Assembly (NCBI GenBank): GCA_003282445.1
Contig: QBZE01000002.1
Span: 72,752-132,172, forward strand
Length of the DNA: 59,421 nt
Source: OCS155 cluster bacterium AG-333-G23
GTDB taxonomy: Bacteria; Actinomycetota; Acidimicrobiia; Actinomarinales; Actinomarinaceae
Reading direction: 5' to 3'
Below the pieces are notes generated by a model. The model saw only the letters and a program-made list of their open reading frames with translations, did no database searches and had not been told where the DNA came from. Positions 52,666-59,421 of the stretch are shown piece by piece. A program made the translations under genes and the position numbers. Every line of letters starts with the position of its first letter. Position 1 is the first letter of the stretch.

Positions 52666-53594
52666 TTTTCGGGAAACACCTCTAAGATCTTCGAAACAAT
52701 TGGGTTTCTAACAATGTCGCTGTTCTGGAATTCCATTACAGAAATCTCATCAATATTAGATAATTTTTTTCTTGTCTTTCTTAATCCAGAATAGTCTTTT
52801 TTATAAAGATCTATTTGTGTTTCATCTCCTGTAATAATTATCTTTGAATTTTCTCCTAACCTTGTTAAAAACATTTTAATTTGATTAGACGTTGCATTTT
52901 GAGCTTCATCTAAAATAATACACGCGTTATCTAAAGTCCTACCTCTCATGTAAGCCAAAGGGACTATTTCAATATTTCTTTTCTCAATTAAATATCCTAA
53001 TTTTTCATTACCAAAAAAATGTTCTAGTGCATCAAATAATGGAACTAAATATGGATCTATCTTTTGTGAAAGATCACCCGGTAAATAACCAAGCCTTTCG
53101 CCTGCTTCTACTGCCGGCCTTGTTAAAACTATTTTCCTTATTTTATTTTCTGCATAAAGCTTTACAGCACTCGCTACAGCTAAAAATGTTTTTCCCGTAC
53201 CTGCAGGACCAATCCCAAAAGTAACAGTAGAATTTGAAATTATTTCCATATATTTAAACTGATTTATATTTTTAACTTTTATTGATTTATTATCAATAAT
53301 TTCTACTGAACTTATTTTTTTTCCATTTCTCTTTGTCTCTGTGTTAATCTTTGACAATAATTCAACATCTGCTTGGTCAATAACTTCTTTGTTTGCACTC
53401 ATTACAACCATCTCATCTAATATTCTAAGTACTTCACTTGCTTCTTTTTTATCTCCATCAATGTAAATAACATTGCCTCTCACATTTATTTTTAAGAGGG
53501 GAAACATTGATTTAATGTATTTAAGATTATTATCATTAACACCAAAAATATTTACCAGTTCTAACTCTGAAGGTATAACTTTTTCTATTCCCAT
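52662..53594 (-). CDS. phoH: PhoH-family ATPase
   Basis: The 310-residue protein has an N-terminal KH-like region (about 35-75), then the PhoH ATPase: GIGPAGTGKTFLAVA (Walker A, 129-136), RPAVEAGERLGYLPGDL, CIILDEAQNAT (Walker B) and ITGDETQIDL. PhoH/YbeZ proteins are RNA-associated ATPases that work with YbeY in rRNA processing, and ybeY is encoded two genes downstream. The start shares one base with the HIT gene stop. Confidence 0.94.
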   Translation of the reverse strand: MGIEKVIPSELELVNIFGVNDNNLKYIKSMFPLLKINVRGNVIYIDGDKKEASEVLRILDEMVVMSANKEVIDQADVELLSKINTETKRNGKKISSVEIIDNKSIKVKNINQFKYMEIISNSTVTFGIGPAGTGKTFLAVASAVKLYAENKIRKIVLTRPAVEAGERLGYLPGDLSQKIDPYLVPLFDALEHFFGNEKLGYLIEKRNIEIVPLAYMRGRTLDNACIILDEAQNATSNQIKMFLTRLGENSKIIITGDETQIDLYKKDYSGLRKTRKKLSNIDEISVMEFQNSDIVRNPIVSKILEVFPEK

Positions 53595-53935
53595 TAAAAT
53601 TCTCTTAGCTTTTCTCCACCTAATAAGTGTAGATGTATATGATAGACTGTTTGCCCACCATCCTTATTAGTATTCCATACTAATCTGTATCCGCTTTCAT
53701 CTATTTTATATTTTTTTGCTAAATTTTTTGCTACTAACACCATGCTTCCTATCAATTCTTTATCTTCATCTTCTAAGTCATTTATAGTATTTATCCTTTT
53801 TTTTGGAATAATTAATAGATGTACTTTAGCCGCAGGGTTTATATCTTTTATGCAAAATATTTTTTCATCTTCGTAAATTATTTCTGATTCTATTTCTTTG
53901 TCAAGAATCATCTGAAATATTGATTTTTCTTCCAT
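53594..53935 (-). CDS. HIT-family nucleotide hydrolase/binding protein
   Basis: The 113-residue protein is a complete HIT domain: IFQMILDKEIESEIIYEDE, DINPAAKVHLLIIPKKR and the histidine triad VYHIHLHLLGG. The length and motifs match HinT-type nucleoside phosphoramidases. It lies between rsmE and phoH, as in Actinobacteria. The physiological substrate in bacteria is not established. Confidence 0.93.
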   Translation of the reverse strand: MEEKSIFQMILDKEIESEIIYEDEKIFCIKDINPAAKVHLLIIPKKRINTINDLEDEDKELIGSMVLVAKNLAKKYKIDESGYRLVWNTNKDGGQTVYHIHLHLLGGEKLREF

Positions 53936-53944
53936 ATTTGTATT

Positions 53945-54577
53945 TTAAATCATTAAAGACACTGCAACAATTGCTGCTGTTTCGGTTCTAAATGTAAATT
54001 CATTAATACTAGAAGTATAACTAAACTTATTTAATTCATCTTGAGACCAACCACCCTCAGGACCAATAGCTATGTTTTGAAAGCTTAAATTGTCATTAAT
54101 TTTCTTTCCACATATATCTAATCCATGATTGAATTTATTAAAATCAATTTCTTCACAAATTTCAAACTTAGGAATAAATGGTGTTCCAGATTGCTCAACT
54201 GACGAGACTAACCAACTAATTACTTTATCATTGTTTACATTAGCTTTTTGTGAATAATCAGTTGGCCCAATGGTTATTGAGTTTACATTTAGTTCACCTA
54301 ATTTTTCAATCATGAATCTGAATCTATTTTTATCTTGGATTGGAGGAACAAAAATATTAATAGTTTTATCTCTTTTGTATTCTTTTTTTGAACTTATCTG
54401 AATATTATTATCTTTTAATTTACCGAAAAATAGAATACCTTTTCCATTAGATATTTTTATTGGTGAATTATTTCTTATTCTTAATACATTAATTAGATGG
54501 TGAAGCTTATCATCATTCAAAACTAACTCATCATAAGACTCATCAATATCAGTATTATATATTGTTGGTACGTGCAT
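53945..54577 (-). CDS. rsmE: 16S rRNA (uridine1498-N3)-methyltransferase RsmE
   Basis: The 210-residue SPOUT methyltransferase has a PUA-like N-terminal part (DDKLHHLINVLRIRNNSPIKI). The knot motifs are DYSQKANVNNDKVISWL, NIAIGPEGGWSQDEL (SAM-binding GPEGG) and TFRTETAAIVAVSL. The length is at the short end of the family (usually about 240). It lacks an actinobacterial extension but keeps all knot residues. It shares one base with the lepA stop. Confidence 0.92.
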   Translation of the reverse strand: MHVPTIYNTDIDESYDELVLNDDKLHHLINVLRIRNNSPIKISNGKGILFFGKLKDNNIQISSKKEYKRDKTINIFVPPIQDKNRFRFMIEKLGELNVNSITIGPTDYSQKANVNNDKVISWLVSSVEQSGTPFIPKFEICEEIDFNKFNHGLDICGKKINDNLSFQNIAIGPEGGWSQDELNKFSYTSSINEFTFRTETAAIVAVSLMI

Positions 54578-56355
54578 TATTCTTTTAAAAATTCTCTAAA
54601 GGCTTCTTTGGGAACTTCAACTTTTCCTATATTTCTCATCTTCTTTTTGCCTTCTTTTTGCTTTTCTAATAGTTTCCTTTTTCTAGTAACATCGCCACCA
54701 TAAAGCTTAGCTGTTACGTCTTTTCTTAAAGCTTTGATTGTCTCTCTAGCAATAATTCTCGAACCTATTGCAGCCTGAATCGGAATATCAAATTGTTGTC
54801 TTGGTATGAGCTCAGATAATTTTTTTACCCTTTTTCTTCCTATTAGTTCTGAATTCTCTTTTGATAAGATGGAGCTAAAAGAATCAACTATTTCACCATT
54901 AACTAATATATCAAGCTTTACTAAATTACCTTTTTCAAAATCAAGGATTTTATAGTCTAATGAAGCAAATCCTTGAGAGATTGATTTAAGGGAATCATAA
55001 AAACCTGAAACAAGTTCTAGAAGTGGAATTGTATATTTTGCTTTTACCATTGATGTACTTAAATAAACTAAATCTAATTGTGTTCCTCTTTTTTCATTAA
55101 GTAATTTCATTATGGATCCCAAATATTGTTTAGGAAATAAAAGATCTAATTCACAAATTCTTTCTTGAATATTTTTTATATCTGTAAATTCATCTATTTT
55201 TGAAGGATTTCTTACAATTATCTCATCTTCATTATTTCTTACTATTTTAAATTCTACTGAAGGAGGTGTAACAATGAGTGAAAGACCAAATTCTCTTTCG
55301 AGTCTTTCAATGACAATTTCCAGATGGAGTAATCCAAGAAAACCACATCGAAACCCAAAACCGAATGCTGATGAAGTCTCAGGTTCATATATGAAACTTG
55401 CATCATTTAAAACATACTTATCTAATGAATCTCTAAGCTTTGTATAGTCATCTGAATCTGAGGGATAAATACTTGAAAATACAGTCGGCTGAGGCTCTTT
55501 ATAGCCAGATAAAATTATTGGCTTATCATCTTTTGCATCAACTAATGTGTCTCCAACTCTTATTTGTGATAAATCTTTAGCTCCAGTAACCACATAACCT
55601 ACTTCACCAGATGCTAATTCATCTGATTCCGTTAAATTTAAATCAAAATATCCAATTTCTGATGCTTCAAATTGATAATCGGAGTTTACCAATTTTAAAC
55701 TTGAATTTTTCTTTATTTCTCCGCCGAACATTCTTATTGATGCAATCACCCCCCTGTAGGAGTCAAAATAAGAGTCGAATATTAAAGCATTTGTTTTTTC
55801 TGATTCTTGCTGAGGTGAGCTTATGAGAGTAGGTAGTTGCTCAATCAGTTCTTCTATGCCTGTACCTTCTTTTGAAGATATTCTAAATATTTCCTCATCT
55901 TTAGACCCTATTAAATTATGTATTTGTTTAGAGACATTGTCTATTTCAACATCAACAGAGTCAATTTTATTAATCACAGGTATTATATCTAATCCCGCAT
56001 CAATAGCTGCATATGAGTGTGCAAAAGTTTGTGCTTGAACTCCCTGAGTACCATCAACAAGTAGAATCGCACCATCACAGGCTATTAAGGCTCGGGATAC
56101 TTCATAAGAGAAATCAACATGCCCTGGTGTATCAATTAAATTGACTATTATATCTTTGAATTTCAACCTAATAGGTTGTGATTTAATAGTTATACCTCTC
56201 TCTCTTTCTAAGTCCATAGTGTCAAGAATTTGATCTTCATGGTCTCCAGGTTTAATTAACCCTGAAAATTCAATCAACCTATCCGCTAATGTAGATTTAC
56301 CATGATCAACATGTGCAATAATTGAAATATTTCTTATATTTTTATTAGTTATCAT
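54577..56355 (-). CDS. lepA: Elongation factor 4 (LepA)
   Basis: The 592-residue translational GTPase has G1 AHVDHGKST (14-22), G2 RGITIK, G3 DTPGHVDF and G4 NKID. It also has the LepA-specific C-terminal domain (DVTAKLYGGDVTRKRKLLEKQKEGKKKMR) that reaches the peptidyl transferase region. LepA binds ribosomes and affects initiation or back-translocation. It is transcribed divergently from rpsT with 39 bases between starts. Confidence 0.97.
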   Translation of the reverse strand: MITNKNIRNISIIAHVDHGKSTLADRLIEFSGLIKPGDHEDQILDTMDLERERGITIKSQPIRLKFKDIIVNLIDTPGHVDFSYEVSRALIACDGAILLVDGTQGVQAQTFAHSYAAIDAGLDIIPVINKIDSVDVEIDNVSKQIHNLIGSKDEEIFRISSKEGTGIEELIEQLPTLISSPQQESEKTNALIFDSYFDSYRGVIASIRMFGGEIKKNSSLKLVNSDYQFEASEIGYFDLNLTESDELASGEVGYVVTGAKDLSQIRVGDTLVDAKDDKPIILSGYKEPQPTVFSSIYPSDSDDYTKLRDSLDKYVLNDASFIYEPETSSAFGFGFRCGFLGLLHLEIVIERLEREFGLSLIVTPPSVEFKIVRNNEDEIIVRNPSKIDEFTDIKNIQERICELDLLFPKQYLGSIMKLLNEKRGTQLDLVYLSTSMVKAKYTIPLLELVSGFYDSLKSISQGFASLDYKILDFEKGNLVKLDILVNGEIVDSFSSILSKENSELIGRKRVKKLSELIPRQQFDIPIQAAIGSRIIARETIKALRKDVTAKLYGGDVTRKRKLLEKQKEGKKKMRNIGKVEVPKEAFREFLKE

Positions 56356-56382
56356 CTTTAATAAGTTATTATCTTATATACT

Positions 56383-56388
56383 AAGAGG
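56383..56388 (+). promoter_or_regulatory. Shine-Dalgarno site of rpsT
   Basis: AAGAGG lies six bases before the ATG at 56395. TATACT at 56377-56382 directly precedes it and resembles a -10 box, but a TSS set by that box would fall at about 56389 and cut off the Shine-Dalgarno sequence, so only one of the two can be used as drawn. Confidence 0.55.
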
Positions 56389-56394
56389 TTTTAG

Positions 56395-56634
56395 ATGGCG
56401 AATATTAAATCACAAAAAAAGAGAATAAGACAAGATAAGACAAAAAATATTAGAAATAAAGCTGCAAAAACTTCTCTTAAATCATCACTAAAGTCCATTT
56501 ACGATGAGGAAAATAATTTAGTCATAGAGAATAAAGAAGAGGTAATAAGAAAACTTGATATCGCTTATTCTAATGGCATTATTAGTAAAAATTTTCGAGA
56601 TAGGAACAAGTCAAGAATATCAAAGTTGCAATAA
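56395..56634 (+). CDS. rpsT: Ribosomal protein S20
   Basis: The 79-residue, very basic helical protein starts MANIKSQKKRIRQ, then IRNKAAKTSLKSSLK and ends with the family's NGIISKNFRDRNKSRISKL pattern (usually K.N.AARrKSRL). It binds 16S rRNA in the small subunit. Position beside lepA and holA is standard in bacteria. The 3' end overlaps the convergent holA-position gene by 15 bases. Confidence 0.95.
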   Translation: MANIKSQKKRIRQDKTKNIRNKAAKTSLKSSLKSIYDEENNLVIENKEEVIRKLDIAYSNGIISKNFRDRNKSRISKLQ

Positions 56635-57297
56635 ACTTTTTGATGAGACTATAAATCTTTTTGCATTTTCAGTATTGAATCCATTTTCTAAGATTAATTT
56701 TTCTATTTTGTAAATACGTTCTATACAATTATCAATATCTTCTAATGTATGTTGTGATTTTCTCTCTCTTGCTAGTTGATACTTGTAATCAATTTTTTCA
56801 TTAAGTAGATTTGAAATTTCATCATCCTCATAAAGAAATGTCAACTTTAATCTGATTAATTCTTTTTGAAAATAAGATAAAAATTGCATAAAAGTATTTT
56901 CACTATTACAAAAGTGATCTACTACATCAGATGATAATTTTATTTTTGATGAAAATAATATTTTTGTGAAATCCCATGGAAAAATTTCTTTTTCTTTTTT
57001 TGGTTCTAAATAATGAATTTTAATTTCTTTATTTTCACTAGAAAACTTGCTTAAATTTTGTTTTTTTATTTGAAATATATATTTTTCATTGAAATTATAA
57101 TTAAACTTTTTTAATTCGCTGTATGAAATATATTGATCATATATAAATTTATAAGTATCATTTTCAAAAAGACTAATGCTATTTTCATTTTTAAATTCTT
57201 CATAAGTTAATTTTTCAATATTAGATTTTATTTTTAATTCTTTATTTATTGATGAAAGGTCACTTATTAAGCTTGGGGTTACTATTAACTCAGTCAC
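56620..57297 (-). CDS. holA: Probable DNA polymerase III delta subunit (HolA), short and divergent
   Basis: The 225-residue protein lies exactly where holA is expected, between leuS and convergent rpsT. Its C-terminal half is helical, with QLARERKSQHTLEDIDNCIERIYKIEKLILENG, matching the delta-subunit collar-domain pattern (paired helices then a leucine-rich 'l..aD..lK.g' segment). Typical HolA has 320-340 residues, so about 100 are missing, mainly from the N-terminal AAA+-like part. Delta opens the sliding clamp. I did not recognise it from sequence alone; context is the main evidence. It is separated from leuS by no spacer. Confidence 0.55.
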   Translation of the reverse strand: MTELIVTPSLISDLSSINKELKIKSNIEKLTYEEFKNENSISLFENDTYKFIYDQYISYSELKKFNYNFNEKYIFQIKKQNLSKFSSENKEIKIHYLEPKKEKEIFPWDFTKILFSSKIKLSSDVVDHFCNSENTFMQFLSYFQKELIRLKLTFLYEDDEISNLLNEKIDYKYQLARERKSQHTLEDIDNCIERIYKIEKLILENGFNTENAKRFIVSSKSLLQL

Positions 57298-59421
57298 TTA
57301 AGTCACTATATTTATTAATTTATCTTGCAAGAAAATTACTTTTTTTGCATTAACAATATCAATATTAAATTGATTTTTACATATTTCTTCAGCCTGCTCT
57401 TGAGTTATTCCTCTATCAACTTCAATAGCATTTTTCTTTTTTCCATTAATTTGAATTACCAACTCATATGTTGGATTTGCTAATTTTTCTTTATTGAATT
57501 TTGGCCATGTCTGATTATTGATTTCTTCATTAAAATAGTTTTTATACTTTTCTGAACCAAAATGTGGTGCAAGCGGATATATCAATAAACATATATTTTT
57601 AACAATTTGGTCCTTAAGATCTTTATTAATCATTTCTGTTTTATTTAAATAACTAGAAAGGTCATTATTTAAAATCATTAAGTCAGAAACTACTGTATTG
57701 AATTCAAACTTTTCAAGATGATTGGTTACAGATTCAATTGTTTGGTTAAGTTTTCTTTCAATTTCATTTCCAAATTCATTATTATTGCTTTCGTCAATCT
57801 TCATTTCAATAATCTGATCTAAATTTTCCCATAATTTATTTAAAAATCTTTTAGTTCCTTCAATCCCTCCATCATTCCAATCAACTCCATCACTTGGTGG
57901 AGCCATAAATAAGATATATAACCTAAGAGCATCTGCTCCATGAGATTTAAAATAAGCTTCAGGATCTACAATATTCCCCTTTGACTTTGACATTTTTGCT
58001 CCCTCAAAATTTATCATTCCTTGGGAAAATAAATTATTAAAAGGTTCATCTATTTCAATAATTCCTAAATCTCTCAAAGCTTTAACAAAAAACCTAGAAT
58101 ATAGTAAATGTAGAATTGCATGTTCAACACCTCCTATATATTGGTCTACAGGAAGCCAATTATTTATAAATTCAGATTTAAAAGGTTCTTCATCATTTTT
58201 AGAATCTAAAAATCTCAAATAGTACCATGAGGAATCAACAAAAGTATCCATTGTGTCTGTCTCTCTAATTCCAGGTATTTTACATTTTGGACATTCAGCA
58301 TTAATAAATTCTTCACTTTTCGAAAGTGGAGATCCATCAGTATTTATGTAATTTTCAATTTCTGGAAGAACAACTGGAAGTTTTGTCACATCCTCGGGAA
58401 TTAAACCGCAACTTTCACAATTAATTAATGGAATTGGACACCCCCAGTATCTCTGCCTACTTATTAACCAGTCCCTTAATCTAAAGGTAGTTTTTTTATC
58501 TCCAATTTTATTTTTTTCTAAATAAGTAATAATATTTTCACTTGCATCAATATGTGAATTTAGATCATTAAATTCTCCTGAATTAATTAATACCCCCTCT
58601 CCTACATATGCTTCTTTCTCAATATCTTTTTTTGTGTCCATGTTCATTATTACTTGACGAATTTCTATATTGTATTTCTTTGCAAAATCATAATCTCTTT
58701 GATCATGTGCTGGCACTGCCATTATTGCACCTGTTCCATAATTAATTAATACATAATCAGCAATCCATAGAGGTACCTCTTCTTTTGTCATTGGATTAAT
58801 TACCTTTAAATGCGTATCAACACCTGTTTTCTCCTTTGATATAGACATTCGTTCAAATTCAGATTTTGACTTTGCTTTTTCGATATATTCTTTAATTTCA
58901 GTTTTATTATCAGAAATTTCAATTATTTTTTCCATAAGTTCATGCTCAGGAGAAATGACTGCAAAAGTCATACCAAAAAGAGTATCCGGCCTTGTAGTAA
59001 AGACTTCAAAAGAAATGTCAGAATTACTAACATTTAATTGGAATTGTGCACCCTCTGACTTTCCAATCCAATTTTTTTGCATAGTCTTAACGTTTTCAGG
59101 CCAGTCCCCTATTTTTTCTAATCCAGACAGTAACTCATCTGAATAATTCGAAATTTTCAGAAACCACTGATTTAAGTTTTTTGGACTAACTTCTGTATCG
59201 CACCTTTCACAATTTCCATCTATAACCTGCTCATTAGCTAAAACAGTTGTACAAGAATCACACCAATTAACTGGAGCGTCTTTTTTATAAGCTAAACCAG
59301 ACTCAAACAATTTGATAAAAAGAAATTGAGTCCATTTATAATAATCCTCTGAATGTGCAGCTAATTCTCTATCCCAGTCATAAAGTGAACCTAATCGTAT
59401 AATTTGATCTTTCATATTTTC
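57298..59421 (-). CDS. leuS: Leucyl-tRNA synthetase, C-terminal 707 residues (cut by window edge)
   Basis: The frame continues past the window end, so the HIGH motif and the true start are absent. Visible parts are GSLYDWDRELAAHSEDYYKWTQ, a zinc-type WCDSC ... CERCD region, the CP1 editing domain (TTRPDTLFGMTF, then GTGAIMAVPAHDQRDYDFA), LRDWLISRQRYWGCPIPL, YIGGVEHAILHLLYSRF and the KMSKS loop GAKMSKSKGNIVDP. An anticodon-binding domain and a C-terminal extension complete it. It charges tRNA-Leu and edits norvaline-type errors. Confidence 0.97.
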   Translation of the reverse strand, partial: ENMKDQIIRLGSLYDWDRELAAHSEDYYKWTQFLFIKLFESGLAYKKDAPVNWCDSCTTVLANEQVIDGNCERCDTEVSPKNLNQWFLKISNYSDELLSGLEKIGDWPENVKTMQKNWIGKSEGAQFQLNVSNSDISFEVFTTRPDTLFGMTFAVISPEHELMEKIIEISDNKTEIKEYIEKAKSKSEFERMSISKEKTGVDTHLKVINPMTKEEVPLWIADYVLINYGTGAIMAVPAHDQRDYDFAKKYNIEIRQVIMNMDTKKDIEKEAYVGEGVLINSGEFNDLNSHIDASENIITYLEKNKIGDKKTTFRLRDWLISRQRYWGCPIPLINCESCGLIPEDVTKLPVVLPEIENYINTDGSPLSKSEEFINAECPKCKIPGIRETDTMDTFVDSSWYYLRFLDSKNDEEPFKSEFINNWLPVDQYIGGVEHAILHLLYSRFFVKALRDLGIIEIDEPFNNLFSQGMINFEGAKMSKSKGNIVDPEAYFKSHGADALRLYILFMAPPSDGVDWNDGGIEGTKRFLNKLWENLDQIIEMKIDESNNNEFGNEIERKLNQTIESVTNHLEKFEFNTVVSDLMILNNDLSSYLNKTEMINKDLKDQIVKNICLLIYPLAPHFGSEKYKNYFNEEINNQTWPKFNKEKLANPTYELVIQINGKKKNAIEVDRGITQEQAEEICKNQFNIDIVNAKKVIFLQDKLINIVT

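Noticed and set aside
1-59421. CRISPR arrays, insertion sequences or long direct repeats
   Set aside because: No regularly spaced repeat units and no transposase-like ORF were seen; almost all of the window is accounted for by named genes.

Overview
The window is a compact, AT-rich stretch (clearly below 35% GC by eye) of a bacterial chromosome. The gene content points to a marine actinobacterial lineage with a streamlined genome. The evidence is an F420-dependent LLM-class oxidoreductase of the FGD type, the order leuS-holA-rpsT-lepA-rsmE-HIT-phoH-HD membrane protein-ybeY-uppS-glyS-dnaG, a LytR-CpsA-Psr ligase, an SCP2 protein, and tRNAs without encoded CCA. Candidatus Actinomarinales is my best guess. 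That is inference: no 16S rRNA is present.

Layout. 1-2.2 kb: the 3' end of a LeuB-type dehydrogenase, a nitroreductase-like protein, a SpoU methyltransferase and a DnaQ-like exonuclease. 2.2-7.8 kb: a tight operon for System I cytochrome c maturation (ccmA-B-C-E-F-H, a TPR protein, ccmG), followed directly by RNase P RNA. 8.2-16.3 kb: the F420 enzyme, a TauE/SafE permease, a small membrane protein, RNase HI, a zinc-ribbon coiled-coil protein, a Nif3-family protein, a large MMPL/RND transporter and a secreted M15 peptidase. 16.3-45.9 kb: a surface-glycan island of about 29.5 kb. 45.9-59.4 kb: two tRNAs, an SCP2 protein and a conserved informational block ending in a truncated leuS.

The glycan island encodes nucleotide-sugar synthesis (UDP-GlcNAc 2-epimerase and dehydrogenase; UDP-Glc dehydrogenase, UDP-xylose synthase and a UDP-GlcA 4-epimerase-like SDR; and a coupled SDR/cupin/RmlD-like/2-epimerase module). 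It also encodes six GT4-type glycosyltransferases, two different initiating phosphoglycosyltransferases (PglC-like and WecA-like), one Wzx flippase, three Wzy/WaaL-family membrane proteins, an asparagine-synthetase-like amidotransferase, a heparinase-fold protein and an LCP ligase. Together these suggest a lipid-linked heteropolysaccharide rich in uronic and amino sugars that is exported and attached to the wall.

The most unusual items are the WaaL/Wzy protein at 43857-45851, which carries about 285 extra residues resembling jelly-roll lectin domains between its membrane segments, and the coupled sugar module at 28747-32180. In addition, seven of eight convergent gene pairs overlap at their stop codons. 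I saw no insertion sequence, prophage or CRISPR array. The only gene-free stretch over 300 bases between CDSs is 7768-8187, which holds rnpB and a hairpin.
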